A stretch of 64,000 nucleotides of DNA, taken from the NCBI RefSeq assembly GCF_030463535.1, contig NC_132878.1, forward strand, positions 94,608,339-94,672,338, written 5' to 3'. A model generated the notes under the pieces. That model did not search any database. It saw only the letters and a list, made by a program, of their open reading frames with translations, and was not told the origin of the DNA. Below, one piece after another: positions 14,243 to 29,106 of the stretch. Made by a program: the position numbers and the translations under genes. How positions within the stretch are numbered: position 1 is the stretch's first letter; each line of letters opens with the position of its first letter. Source of the DNA: Salminus brasiliensis (lineage: Eukaryota > Chordata > Actinopteri > Characiformes > Bryconidae).

Positions 14243-17200
14243 GCTTTCACTCGCCACATACAGAACTTCTTTGATCCATAAACACTTCACATCTGTCTCT
14301 ATCGCGAAAAACCAGCCCCTCCACCTGATCTCCCGAGATGAGACACAGCAGCGGCTATGAGAGGCGTGCGCTTTATTGGCTAAATATCACTCGGCGTGAC
14401 ACCGCAGAGGACTTCAGATAAAAGACAAACGAGGCTCAGCCCACTCTCTCTCGCTCGCGCTACGAGAACAAGGCCTGCTAAAGCTACCCATCATCACTGC
14501 GGCCCACCGATCCGTCTCTGTCTTCTGGGTTTTTTTAGCCCATTTCGATCAGCTTAGCTGCTCCTTCTGAGAGGTCGTCGAGTGTTAGCTTCTATTTCAC
14601 CAGCCACTCGGCTCCCTCTCACACGCGTTACAGCTACTGAGAAGAAAAGTGGAACTGGAGACGTGATGTGTTTCCATATATTTAGCAGGAGGGATGGGTA
14701 CCAGTACATCAAAAGGATTTGAACACACAGATCAGCCATAACATTAATACCACCTGTCTAATCCTAAGTAGGTCCCCCTCCTGCCACCAAAACAGCTCCA
14801 ACCCACCAAGGCATGGACTCCCCAAGACCACTGAAGGTGTCCTGCTGTAGTATCTGGCACCAAGACTGACGTAAGCAGCAGATCCTTTAAAAGTCCTGTA
14901 AGTTGTGATTTGGGCCCTCCATGAGCATCAGTGAGCCTTGGACACCCATGGCCCAGTCGCCGGTTCAAAGGTTCACTGGTGCTTTCTTGGAGCACTTTTT
15001 GTAGGTACTGACCACTGCATACCGGAAGCACCCCACAAGACCTGCCTGAAGTTTTGGAGATGTTCTGACCCAGTCAGACACCTCCAACACCTCCATCATC
15101 TCCAATAAATGACTGTTCATTTATGGCTAATATATCCACAGTTTTAGATGGAATGTAGAAATTGGAGAGGGGATGTTTTGGGATGGACGGTATGGACTGA
15201 AAAGGGAATGTTTTGGATGGGTTGGAGAGGGAATGTTTGGGATGGGTTGGAGAGGGAATGTTTGGGATGGGTTGGAGAGGGAATGTTTGGGATGGACTGG
15301 AAAGGGAATGTTTTGGATGGGTTGGAGAGGGAATGTTTGGGATGAGTTGGAGAGGGAATGTTTTGGATGGACTGGAAAGGGAATGTTTTGGATGGGTTGG
15401 AGAGGGAATGTTTTGGATTGGTTGGAAAGGGAATGTTTTGGATGGGTTGGAGAGGGAATGTTTTGGATGGGTTGGAGAGGGAATGTTTTGGATGGTCTGG
15501 AAAGGGAATGTTTTGAATGGACTGAAGAGGGAATGTTTTGGATGGGTTGGAGAGGGAATGTTTTGGATGGGTTGGAGAGGGAATGTTTTGGATGGTCTGG
15601 AAAGGGAATGTTTTGAATGGATTGGAGAGGGAATGTTTTGGATGGGTTGGAGAGGGAATGTTTTGGATGGTCTGGAAGGGGAATGTTTTGGATGTGTTGC
15701 AGAGGGAATGTTTTGGATGGGTTGGAGAGGGAATGTTTTGGATGGGTTGGAAAGGGAATGTTTTGGATGGTCTGGAAGGGGAATGTTTTGGATGGATTGG
15801 AGAGGGAATGTTTTGGATGGATTGGAGAGGGAATGTTTTGGATGGGTTGGAGAGGGAATGTTTTGGATGGGTTGGAAAGGGAATGTTTTGGATGGTCTGG
15901 AAGGGGAATGTTTTGGATGGATTGGAGAGGGAATGTTTTGGATGGATTGGAGAGGGAATGTTTTGGATGGATTGGAGAGGGAATGTTTTGGATGGACTGG
16001 ATGGTCTGAAAAGGGAATGTTTTGGATGGACTGGATGGTCTGAAAAGGGAATGTTTTGGATGGATTGTAGAGGGAATGTTTTGGATGGACTGGATGGTCT
16101 GGAAAGGGAATGTTTTGGAACCTGAACAAATGTTTATAGACTACATATTTTTTAAAAGTAAGGAAATCTTATGATACATGCCAAAAATTGCAGGTTTAAG
16201 AAAAGATTGTTTCTCTCGAAAGAAAAGGATTGATACTTCAGTACTTCCTCATTTCCTTTTTTTCTTTTCCCTCTGCCTCTTCCATTCTCCTGCTCTTCTC
16301 TTGCGTGAACGCCATAATAAATTTGCGGTCACATGAGGAAGGCCACACTGTGCTTACTCACAGCACCTCTTAAACCCCATTGTCTGCATCTGATAGAACA
16401 TTTTTCTCCCCCCGTTTTGTCCTGCGGCTTGAATTGGGTGCTCAGCGCAGTAGCTGAGAGTGACACGGGGGAGCGATGTTTAATAACTTAATAGAATGAG
16501 TGAATAACATTGCCGTAGCCGGAGCCCCAGCGTGCGCTTGCCGGAGCAGCGGTTGCAGCTGCAAATAATCGGCTCCAGCTCAGTGGCTGTGCTAATAATC
16601 CTCCGGTATAATCTTCAATTAGAACAGGCGGCGAAAAAAAAATCCGCTCCCCCTCGTGGCTTTGTGAATTACGGCGTACGACACCCGCGGTGGACTGCGC
16701 ACCAAATCGCCAAATGGCAGGTGTAAAAAGAAAGCAAATTTGTCCATGTTTTCTCTCGCTGCCATGTACCAGGCTTCAGTGTGTGAGCAGATTTAGCAGA
16801 GACTGCCGCTCCTAGACGAAATCTAATTTTCCTTCCTTGTTGTTGTTTTTAGAAAGATGATTTAATACACCATTATAAACACTGTTACCATTCTGAAAGT
16901 CCGTTCAGTCCACATTAACCTCCACAACAGGGATCATCACAACCATGTACACATCCACCTATGACCTATTCAGCTGACAGCAGTTTTGCCTTGATCATTC
17001 AGGCTCTAGCAGAACCTACAGCACAGTCGCTTCGCCCATTAAGTCTTAAGCACTTTAGCCCTGCCAGTTTAGCTTACCGCAGTGTAGCTCTGCCTATTCA
17101 GCCTACAACACTCTAACTCTGCGCATCCACTCTAGAGCAGTTTAGCCCCACCTATCAAGCTTACATCACTTTAGCTCCACCCATTTAGGTTACAGCAGTT

Positions 17201-20200
17201 TAGCCCCACCCACTCAGCCTACAGCAGTTTAGCTTCATCCCTTTAGCGCCCAGCAGTTTAGCCACACTTATTCAGCCCACAGCAGTTTAGGCCCACCCAT
17301 TCAGCCTACAGCAGTTTAGCCCCACCCAGTCAGCCTACAGCAGTTTAGGCCCACCCATTCAGCCTACAGCAGTTTAGCCCCACCCATTCAGCCTACAGCA
17401 GTTTAGGCCCACCCATTCAACCTATAGCAGTTCTACTCCACCCATTCGACCTACAGCAGTTCTGCTCCACCCACTCAGCCTACAGTAGTTCAGCCCCACT
17501 CATTCAGCATACAGAAGTTTAGCCTCACACATTCATCCCCTAGCAGTTTAGCCCCACCCATTCAGTCAACAACAGTTTAGCCCCACCCATTCAGTCAACA
17601 ACAGTTTAGCCCCACCCATTTAGCCAACAGCAGTTCGGCTACACTTCTTCAGCCTATAGCAGTTTAGCGCCACCCATTCAGCCTCCAGCAGTTTACACTC
17701 ATCCATTCAACAAACAGCAGTTTAGCTCCACCCATTCAGTCTTTTTAACAGTTGAACTCCAGCGTTAAGGGTCCACCACATCATCCCATCCATCAGCGTC
17801 AGCCTTGTACTGTAACCCATTTCTGCGCTACACGGCGCTGCGTCTGCTGAATGTTATCCAGCCAACGTCCAACTATCGCAGTGGCACGGCCAAATCAGCC
17901 ACCAAATAGGCCCGACGAGTTTCAGCAAATAGTCTGATCAAAAGCGTTAGCGCGGCTGACGATGAGCGAAAGCCTACGGCCGCTAATTAGCCCGAGCTCA
18001 TTTGCATGACTCTCAGGCCCGCCGCACTTTATTCATTATTTGCAACAGGAGCACATTTGGCTCACCTGCTCCTTTAACATCATCCTGAGTGCTCCCCGGG
18101 GCGCCCGCTGATCCCTGCGTCTGTCTGTCTGTCATCTTGGCCTTTGCTCGCAGATGGCCGCATGTACGAGGGAGAGTTCCTGGACATCACGGATATCAAA
18201 CGACATCAGGCCGAGGAGTTTGAATGCATCACCAACAACGGCGTGGCCCCGCCGGACACGCGCCGTGTCAAGGTCACAGTTAACTGTGAGTCTGGTCACA
18301 CACACACACACACACACACTCATGCTCATTCTCTTTCACACACGTGGGCACACACACACTCACACACACACACCAGCATTTTAATAAGTGACTCTTTTAA
18401 TCAGGGCCTGTAGCCAGAGAACAGCCTCTTTAAGTAAGCAGGAGGCGTTCGCCCCCATTCAGAAGCACATTAACAGCCATAACTGAGATAAAACACACAG
18501 TTCTGTGCAAAAGTGTTGGTACCATACACGACCTGTATGGTTGATTTTCTAAGTGAGGCCCTCTACAGGCCGAAGTCGGTACTTTTAAGAGTACTGAGCA
18601 AATTACATTGCTACTACTGAGCAAACTTTAAGCATTACACACTGTCAGGGTCTCAACCTGATACCCAATGAGAGTCCATCACTCAGCCCAGTATAGAATC
18701 AGAGCACAGCAGGACTAGCGAACCAGTAACATCACTAACAGCACAAATGTATGGAATGCCGTTTGGTCCAAACGTACGTCTTAAGGCGTATGGGACACTA
18801 TGGGCGCTCATGCTATTGGTTGGCTTTAATATGCCCACCCCTTGTTGACGTAGGGACTGCATGTACTCATGTGGGCCCCTTGTTTTAGCCATGTGAGGGC
18901 TATGTTGGAGTCATGTGGGGTCTTACTAGTGCTTCGTAGCATATACATTAGACCTCCCCCATGCCATGATTAGATTTTCCCCCAAACGCCATAAAACGTC
19001 CAGACTTGCCCTGCTAACTCGTTAATTTTTGTCGCCTTAATACATTAAATAGCAAATACATATTAATATTACACATAAATCTATCTATCGATCATTTCTC
19101 CACACAGTTTGAGGCGAGTGTAGGTAGCACCATGCAAACTAGTGGCAATGTATGTGTCAATTACGTGTTAGCTATATTAGCCTTGTTTGGAGCAAATCTG
19201 TAATTGGTTAAAAACTATAGACTGAGATAGACACTAATCCCCACCCCCCACCCTCCCTACAGATCCACCTGTAATCACAGACGTGAAAAACATGCCAGCT
19301 CAGCTGGGGAAGACGGCCATCTTGCGCTGCGAAGCCATGGCAGTGCCCACAGCGTCCTTCGAGTGGTATAGGGATGACCGGAGGTAAGTGGCTTGACCAG
19401 CGGATGAACCTAATGTGAATAACTCACTGGCAAGAGGAACGTCTTTTCATGAAAAGCTGCAGATGTTACCTTTTTTGCTGCTCTCCAGACTGTAGTCGGG
19501 GATCAGAGGCTTTTTTTTCTTTCTCTTTAAGATCCAAGGCCAGAGCTAGCTGCACAGGGGAAGACTAATTCCCACTTTAGCTGGATTTTCACCACAGGGA
19601 GCCACACTGAGTTGGAATTCCAGAGCAGTTTGTAGCGTAAAGCACTTAATGACACAATTTCCACCTCACCCTGAAAGTAGTCCATCAGCCAAGACTTGTG
19701 TTGGCGCCTGCTTCCTTATTTTAGCACTGGAGTCGTAGTGGATGCTTAGCATATCCTGCTCACACTAAACCTTTGCAAAGTGTGGCCCAACGCTAGCTTG
19801 GCTGAGGCAAGGAAGGGAAACTCGAGAAATTTGGCCTGGAGTTCTGGGTGGGCTTCCGGCTGATGGGACCTGAAGCCAGACACCCTCTTTCCAGGCAGAG
19901 GTTGAGCATAACTGGACCATCAGGAGAAGCAAGGGTAGGGGTGGTGGTGGTGGTGGTGGGGTGCGAATAATCGCCAAACTTTTAGTTATTATATAACTTC
20001 ATTAAAAACAAGATGTAGTGCTGCAGGGTAAGGCTAGTTATTAATAAAGTTAATAATTAAAGGACCAAATATTATGCAACATGATCATAACCACTTTTAA
20101 AAGTGATAAATAAGACATTTATTAAGTATTTTAATTTGATATTGAGTTTTGAGTTTGTAGAAACAGTAAGTGTGTGATGCTCGAATATGATTTAACAAGC

Positions 20201-21535
20201 TAATTTACCACCTTGTTATTTATGATTTTCCCTTTACAGGGAAAAAAACGATACACTTTGCTATTTTGAACTGGTTTACAGCACCAGCAACGACTCAGAG
20301 AACCCACATACAGTGCGAGAACCCATATAAAGTATCATAGCATATATATAAACAATATCAGATAGGGCTGTTGTCCTCTCTCTGTGTCCTCTCAGCGCAA
20401 TGTGCTGTTAGCAAGCTGAAGAGATTGCAGCCGGTAAGCTTTTATCATTCTTCCGGGTTTGGCTTTCTTGCGTCTTACCAGTTAAAAAACAAAAAAATAT
20501 GGATAGAAGAGATGGTCAAAGCCAGCCTCATCTAGCCATCATCAGAAGCCGATCTGCACCAAGAGCCCTTCCAGCTTCAAGTCCGGCTCGGCTCGACCCG
20601 CCATCCTTTAAGATCCGTGGAAGACGAGCGTCCAGACTTTTTACTGTCCTGCACCGAAGTGGTGGAACGAGCTTCCCCTGGGTGTCCGAACAGCAGAGTC
20701 CAACACTCACTGTCTTCAAACCCAGACTGAAGACCCTCCTCTTCTGAGAGGACTTGGGTGAAGAGTAGAGTATGCCGTAAATGTAGATGGTGATGAGCTG
20801 CTCTCCAGTATCCATGCCACCATATATTCCAGTAGTTTGACTAGAGCTTTCTCTGGTGGGCGGGGTTGATATAAATTTGTGGGGGGGGGTATAACCAGAC
20901 TGTTACGTAACAGTTTTGGAGTTTTGGAATTGCATAGCATAGCAACGCGTCACCACTTCCTGTCAGTGCAAAACAGGTTAGTATGTTAGGATAGAGTGCA
21001 ATAACCAGCCCAAACCTGCACTGATAACATTAGTAGATAGTATAGACCTTATAGTTATAGACTAGGGTCTAAGTGCGCGAATTGGGACACAGCCGGAGTT
21101 TACTGGAGGACCACATCCGGCACCTGGATCCTTTGTGTTGGCCTCTGCTCTTTGTGGTAGTTTAGCGAGGCCGCAGGGTGGGGTGTAGACCCTGGTGGAT
21201 GCTGAAGTTAGCAAGCACTCACGCATGAAAGCTGGTTATGTATGTGGTCTGGCGCAGAGGTCGCCATGACTACAAAACAGATGTAGGGTGCTTTAGGGAC
21301 TCTCACGTGAAAGCCGGTTATTTCTGTGGTCTCCGGCAGGCCGGTGGAGAATGACAACACGATGAAGATTAAAAACGAGAAGACACGCTCCCTGCTGCTC
21401 TTCACCAACGTCACGGAGAAACACTTCGGCAACTACACCTGCTTCGCCTCCAACCGCCTAGGGGCCTCCAACGCCAGCATGCTGCTCTTCAGTGAGTATG
21501 CTCACTCACTTGCACACATACACACACACACATAC

Positions 21536-21566
<31 letters not shown>

Positions 21567-23016
21567 AACAACTCAAAATGATCCCAAATCAAATATACTA
21601 CCAAATATACTGCCATTCAAAAGTTTGGGGACAGCTAGCCTTTCCAAAAATGTGTGATAAACACTCATCTATGCCAGTTTGTAAGAAGTTAAGGGGCAAT
21701 CCCGCTGAGTGTCTGTAGAATTGGATGTAACGGTTAGGATGTAAACAGAGTCATTCAGAGTGGGTTTGGTGTGAAATCCTCCGTTCTGGAGGAACTTATT
21801 CTGAGTCGGAGATGTTGTTCACAGTGGTGGCGAATGGCAGCAGACGTCTGAGGTGTTGAAGGCCTCTTATGAAAGCTCCCTCACAGAAAGTTATCACTCC
21901 AGATGGTTTGGAATACACTAGCTGATGCCTGAGATGCTGTGTTATGGTAGTTTTATGAAACATTTCTTGTCTAAAATTTATTTATTTAATAATTAATAAG
22001 CAGGACATTGCAATTTTAGAGAATCAGACCGTATCAAATATAGCTATTTTACTGTGGTCATAAGGTCAGGATTTTGAACAAGGCCCAGTCAAACTTGGCT
22101 GATCCTATGCACCCTTTGGCATTCCAGGACTTATCACACACTAAGGTGTATTACTCAGTAACTACAGGGACCTCTGTACAAACTGGTGGGGCTAATCCCT
22201 GCTAATAGACGCTTGTAATAACACTTTCAGGCCATCGGCGGACCAAAGACGTTTAAGAGATTGCTTTAAATATCATTACTCTCATTATTCTCTACATCTT
22301 TACTATGATTATATCAGTTATATTATATTATGATGATATCAGCACACCTGAGCAGTCTAACAGTCTTGGTGGACTTTTATCAATAATGTATAAATCATTT
22401 TTGATCAGAGGAGGGTAGATGGGTCCCTCCTTGTGAGTCTTGGTTCCTCCCAAAGTTTCTTCCTCCAGCTCTGAGGGAGTTTTTCGTCACCGCGGCGGCT
22501 ATCGGTCTTGCTCTCTGTGGATCTCTTGTCATTTTACTGGATTCTACTAAAGGATTTTAGGACAAATAGATTTTGAATGATTTTATGTTGAAGTTATGGT
22601 AGTGGTTGTTCTACGTCGCCGCTGGCCACCAGGGGGCGCATCAACATTCGGAAGGGTCGCCACCCACCGCTGTGTAACATTGGGTAAAATCCTCGCCATT
22701 TCATCATTATCAGTTGAGGCAGACTTACAGCAGATGCAGGAGAATGAAATCAGCCTCTAGGTGGTGCACTAGCTAGGTTTGGAATAGCATAATGATCATG
22801 TATTGATACAGAATGACCCCCGGGAGAGAATGATGGGGGTTCCACAACAGAGTGGACAAGTAGGTGGTTCACACATTCCTGTAATGGCTCAGGAATGATC
22901 AGCATGACTATTTAAACTGCAAGGGAACTCACTCTCTACAATACTGACTTGCTGTGGTCGATCATGTACTGCTAAATAGGCGTGAGCAAGGGACATAGAG
23001 AAAGCAAGAGAGAGGA

Positions 23017-23050
<34 letters not shown>

Positions 23051-25919
23051 ATAGTAACCAGCATCCATGGCTTTTTTTAGCTGCCTCTTTTAGAGTGTAT
23101 TTACTCGTTAAACCCTCCAGACGTCTGCTTCCGTTCACCACCACTGTCAACGACACTTCTTATTTGGCACATTTCTCCAGAATGGAGCGTTGCACAGCAA
23201 AGTACTGCAGATTAGTCTCATCTAATCATTTAATCCTGAGCGAACTTTCAGCCAACAGTCAGTGGAATTCCCCATGGAGGCAGCCAGTTAACAAAGCTAG
23301 CTGTGTTTGTGGTCCAATGTCGACCTGGAAGATTTTACTTTATATTTGTCAAATACTGTGCCGTTTTGCTAGCCACTGATGTGATGCAGCTGCAGAATGA
23401 TGGCATTTATAAACCAGGGCGTACTCTAATTTCACAGCAGCACAAGCTGACCAAGTTGATGTCAACACAGTAAATATACACTCACTGAGCACTTTATTAG
23501 GAACACTAATACTAAGTCATACAGAATATAATAAACCTGCCCTCCATTCTTCAATTCATCATTAAAAAAATGACATCTGGTAAATTAACCAAGGAGACAG
23601 TACAGACAGTGCTCTTACTGAGCCCCCTATTAGGAAGACCAGGAGGCCAGCAGCTTCCGGAAATGTTCATACAGAGTAACTCTAGATACTGTTGTGCTGA
23701 AACAGCAGAAGACCAAGTCAGGTTCCACTTCTGTCAGCCAAGACCAGAAAGCTGAGACTGCAGTGGCTCAACACAGGCTCACTAAAACTGGACAGTTGAA
23801 GATTGGAGATACACTATATTGCCAGAAGTATTCACTCACCCACCCAAATCATTGAATTCAGGTGTTCCAACCAATTCCATGGCCACAGGTGTATAAAACC
23901 AAGCACCTAGGCAAGTGGACTGCTTCTACCATGATAGGATGCCACCTGTGCAACAAGTTCAGTCATGAAATTTCCTCACTACTTAATATTCTACAGTCAA
24001 CTGTCAGTGATATTATAACAATGTGGGAATGATTGGGAACGACTGGGAACTCATTAAATGACAGAGCGAGGTCAGCAGATGCTGAGGAGCATTGTGCGCA
24101 GAGGTCGCCAACTTTCTGCAGAGTCAACTGCTACAGACCACCAAACCTCATGCGGCCTCGGATATTCCATGACCGAGCGGCTGCATCCAAGCCTTACGTC
24201 ACCAAGCGCAATGCAAAGAGCTTGTATGCAGTGGTGTAAAGCACACCGCCACTGGACTCTAGAGCAGCAAAGACGTGTTCTCTGGAGTGACCAATCACAC
24301 TTCACTGTCTGGCAATCAGATGGACAAGTCTAGGTTTGGCGTTTCCCAGGAGAACGATGCAACTGGTTGTCTGACTGCATTGTGCCAAATGTAAAGTTTG
24401 GTGGAGGGGGGATTATGGTGTGGGGTTGTTTTCCAGGCCTCTTATGTTCCAGTGAAAGGAACTCTTAATGCTTCAGCAGACCAAGAGGTCAATTTCACGC
24501 TACCATCTTTGCGGGAACAGTTTGGGGACGGCCCCTTCCTGTTCCAACATGACTGTGCTGCGCTCCAGTGCACAAAGCAAGGTCTATAAAGACATGGATG
24601 AGCGGGTTTGGTGTAGAAGAACTTGACTGGCCTCCACAGAGTCCTGACCTCAACCTTTGGGATGAATTAGAGTGGATACTGTGAGCCAGGCCTTCTCGTC
24701 CAACATCAGTGTCTGACCTCACAAATGTGCTTTTGGAAGAACGGTCAGAAATTCCCATAAACACTAAACTCCTAAACCTTGTGGAAGGCCTTCCCAGGAG
24801 AGCTGAAGCTGTTACAGCTGCAAAGGGTGGCCTTTTGAACATCATATTAAACTCTATGGGATAAGAATTGGATCTCACTCAAGTTCATATGCGTGCGAAG
24901 GCAGGCGACCGAATACTTTTGGCAGTATAGTGGATGTATTATACTGGTCTGATGGTACAGTTACTTCTTGTTGAAACCTGACGTGGTCTTCTGCAGTTGT
25001 AGCCCATCCACAGTTGAACAGAGCGGTCCTCTGAGTTACTGTAGCCTTTCTGTCAGCTCTAACCAGTCTGGACACTCTCTGTTGACCCTCTCTCATCAAC
25101 AAAGAGCAACTCTACAGACTAACCACCTGAATGCCAATGTGCAATTGCTGAAGACCACCTGCATGAAACAGATGAGTATGAGATGCTGAGGAAATCTTCA
25201 TTTACACAAAATCTGATAGACGTTCCAATGTCATTCAGACAAAGATGACTTAGATGGTCATCAACTCTGCTCCTGGAGATCTACCTTCTTGAAGAGTTCT
25301 TCTAACACATAGGAACATGTATGGGAACATTCCCTGAAGCTGCTGGCCTCGTATCTGCATGGCTTTATTATGCAGTAGATGGGCTGATTAGATATCAGGG
25401 GGTGTACAGGTCTTTCTAATAGAGTACCCAGTGAGTCTCTGTACTGTGTGCTTGGTTAATGTACCAGTTGTCTATGACCACCTGACCGCAAATGATTGAC
25501 TTAACGGAAGTTGCCTCAAAGTCTGACCTTGTAAAGTCGGCCTAGCAACGAAAACCACCCAGTTATTAGTTCAAACGAAGGCAAGACCCCCTAATCTGAC
25601 TTTATATAAGGTCCCGCGGCCTTAATATGACGTCTTTGAGGCGCCTCCTGCATTACAAGGAACGCCGAATGGCCTCTATTTTTTTCCCTATTGCTCCTGC
25701 ACTTTTTTTTTGCCACCTTTTTTTCCTTCCTCTCGCGCGGCTCAGCGCCCTCGCGTCTCTCTGCATTCCTTTTACCCGTTTATTTCCCTCAATCCCTCCA
25801 TTCTCTGGGCCATTATGCTCTCGCTCGTTTATCGTTCGCCCATTCTCGCTCTTTGTTCTGTCCTGTTACCCCAGGAAGCTGTCATTTTTCTCCCCTCTCC
25901 TCTCTCCTTCTGTCCCTCA

Positions 25920-25962
<43 letters not shown>

Positions 25963-26834
25963 CGTCTCGTTCTGTTCCTCACATTACCGTCCCCAGTGAG
26001 TGATTTCGTCTGCCGCCCGGCCCTCTCTCCTCCCTCTATCCCTCGCTCCTGCCACACTTCTGCACATTACCATCGTAACTGAGTCCTCCATCTCTCTCTC
26101 TCTCTCTCTCTTTCGCTCTCTCTTTTACTCCCTCTCTCTCCTATTATCTCCACGAGTTTCACCTCAGTGAGTCACTCGCTGTCAGTCTCATACATCTTTC
26201 GGCTGATTCGTGCGGTTGCCTCTTGCCCTCGGCCCCTGGCTCTTATCTCCTCATCAGGGCTCCTTCTTTCTTTATCTCCTCCCCGCCATCTTTACAGACG
26301 TAAAAAAAAAAAAAATTAACAATCACAATCCACCTCTGCCACACTTGGACAATGATGTAATCCATCTGGCGCTTCGGCACAGTAGATTTCCAAGTTTGCA
26401 ACACATTAGCTACACGCTAACAACTATTAACAACCAACAAGGTCATAAATGCGGGTAGTAAACTTGGCCAGGTTCCACCTTTGAGTGGACCTTGTTCAAT
26501 TTATGTGTTGGGACCATAGACCGTATCTAAGAGTGGACAGTGCCCCCCGTTCCCTCCCATTGCAATGGTTTGAAGCCAACGGTTGGCCAAAATGGAAAAT
26601 TGGTTGCCCCAAAAGTGTGACCGCCAAACTCTTTGACCGCCCATATTTCTTTGAGGCAAGCCCTGTCTCCGTACCGTGAGCATGCACAGCGACTGAACAT
26701 GACTTTCATCACAAATGAAAATAAAAAAAATATCGCTTGAGGCGCAGCCATTATGACCCGAGCATCCCTGGTCCGAATCCCAGGTCATGCTGCTTGCCAT
26801 CAGCAGCCAGAGCCAGAGACAGCACAATTGGCCT

Positions 26835-26873
<39 letters not shown>

Positions 26874-29075
26874 CACCGCAGTGCGCCTGCTAGCCGATGC
26901 ATCAGAGCTAGGTACCTGAAGCTTTCCTCCAATCGTGATGGGGGCCTAGTGACGATGCACCGGCAGCAGTTAGAGAAGAGGCGGTGGCTGGTTATAGCGT
27001 GAGTGAACAGACATATGTGAGCCATATGAGAGTGATAGCAGGAATTTTCCCCACAATCACAGCTCAATCAACTGCACTCATGATATCAGACTGTCAGTTT
27101 TGGCTGTCAATCAACTTGCCCATAGCTGCCAATCATCTCTTCGCCCCACCTTTCAAATATCACCAAAGAATTCCTATAAAACGTGTAAATTGTGAAATAA
27201 TTGTAATTGTGTTTACTCAGATGGGAATGGGTGGGGGTGTACTGCAGCCAGCCACCAGAGGGCGTAAGAGACGTTTCGGCCTCACTTTTCAACTGCTGTC
27301 GTCTAGTCCGCTCCTATATACAGTCTATGTTTGGGACATATGATATGCTGGGACATTCTCTCACACCACAGCAACACAGACCACCGAAATGTAATATACA
27401 TGTAATCTGATGGACATGTCATTTAGCCAAATGTGGCGTGAGGTGATGGTGAGAAACCTTAATCTGTCATTAAAAGTTTCTAGATCAATGGTCATCAACC
27501 CTGCTTCTGGAGATCTACCTTCATGAGGAGTTCTTCTAACATTTATGATCCACCTAAATGATGACCGGTCCACCTAAATACAGTAGATGGATCAGGTTGG
27601 GACTGTTTTGGGCTGGAGCTGAATTCTGAAGAAAGGCAGCTGGTGTATTCTACTAGTCTGAGTAACAACATGACCTTCCCTGTAGCAGACTAGGGTTTGA
27701 TTCCCTGGCCAGGTAACCACACCACTCTACACCAATGAGAGATCTTGGGCAAGTCTCCTACCTCTACATTCTCCTACCTGTCCAATATGACTCACTTATC
27801 TCTAATCCGTTAAGCTCGTACATGTGAATCATGTAGAGTTCGGAGTTAGGAGGGTTTGCCCAGTAGGGGAATGGAACCCTAGCTCATGTTGTTACCCTCT
27901 ACGCTACACCACCCATCCATGCTGTGAATGTTAATGTGATGTACGCTCGACCTTCATGAGCAGTGTTGGTGACCTCCGTTATTTTAGGGAGTTCTGTTTT
28001 AGTGACCCGCTGTATACAGAAGCTCCTTAAATACTTGGATCAGGTGTGTAATATAAGGGTTGGTAGCTGATCTCTCCAGGGTGGCAGATCACAAAGAGCA
28101 AGGCTCTACTAAAAATGCTACAGGTGCTACAAGGGGTTCTTTGAGCGATGCCAGGCAAGAAGCACTTCTGGTTCTTGGATGGAGATGTGTGAGTGAGAAT
28201 AAACCTCAAGAGACCTAAAGAGCAACACATGCAGCCATTTAGCCCTGCCTCCTTTCTCCATGCTCCTTCGGGGTTCGGAGTTAGCTAGCTGCACAGCGGC
28301 CGACAGTGAGGCTTAGTGATTTTTCTGAACCTGGATTGTGTTTTGCAGGATACTTCTGTTTCTGTTTCAGGTGCAGTTTATACATTTAGCTTTTTATTAT
28401 TATATTAAATAAATAACATATTTCTTATATCCTCAATTACAGTCTCTTTTTAATTAAGACAGCTTTACCTATAAAGACACACAATGCAATAGCTCCATAC
28501 TCGCTTCTTGATCTTGATGGTTTGTCTGGCGCAACAGATAACACCACTACCTGGCACTAAACTACCACACCATGTGGGAGACTGGGGTTCGATTCCCGGT
28601 CTGGGTGACTGGGTGCTGCGCTACATCAATAAGAGTCCTTGATTGGGAGGCTGGGGTTCGATTCCCGATCTGGGTGACTGGGTGCTGTGCTACACCAATA
28701 AGAGTCCTTGGGCAAGACTCCTAACACTACATTGGCCCACCGTTGTAAAACGAGTGACCTTGTAAAACGCTCTGGATAAGAGTGTCTGCGCTACATCAAT
28801 AAGAGTCCTTGATTGGGAGGCTGGGGTTCGATTCCCGGTCTGGGTGACTGGGTGCTGCGCTACATCAATAAGAGTCCTTGGGCCAGACTCCCAACACTAC
28901 ATTGGCCCACTGCTGTAATACGAGTGACCCTGGTAAGTCGCTCTGGATAAGAGCTCTCACCTCCTCTTGCACCGCTTTTGGTATCCCCTTTGTTCAGGTT
29001 CAGGTGACGCTGTGGGCCGTAGCTAGCTATGGTTGTATCTATGTGAAAATGACAATGTTAATAAAGAGGAGGAGG

Positions 29076-29106
<31 letters not shown>

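Larger units (their letters stand above)
9283..18153 (+). other. largest iglon5 intron but one, with four tandem arrays
   Basis: About 8.9 kb containing an inverted repeat at 9881-9976, two CTAT/CTGT arrays, a 25-bp minisatellite and a 29-bp degenerate array. Between arrays, 10000-11080, 12000-13380 and 16130-17020 show no coding signal. The text at 12850-13380 is rich in tagc words. The last 300 bases before the next exon are GC-richer and free of repeats, and include an octamer-like ATTTGCAT in ctcatttgcatgac near 18000. Confidence 0.6.
23483..25433. mobile_element. non-autonomous DNA transposon with terminal inverted repeats, interrupted
   Basis: Left end cactgagcactttattagga at 23483; right end at 25410-25433 is its inverted complement with about 19 of 24 positions matching. 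The right half (about 24958-25200) matches a repeat I remember as widespread in teleosts (tggtcttctgcagttgtagcccatcc). The element is split by a Tc1-like insertion (23812-24932). Confidence 0.65.

Noticed and set aside
15074..16129. 351-codon open frame on the minus strand and 130-276-codon frames on the plus strand
   Set aside because: All are translations of the 25-bp minisatellite, whose unit has no stop in any frame.
25627..26082. 151-codon open frame in the iglon5 intron
   Set aside because: It lies in a pyrimidine-rich tract with CT microsatellites; three overlapping frames are open in the same way.
28555..28620. tRNA gene suggested by the ggttcgattcc B-box
   Set aside because: The box sits in a tandem SINE-type unit without a convincing cloverleaf or anticodon arm.
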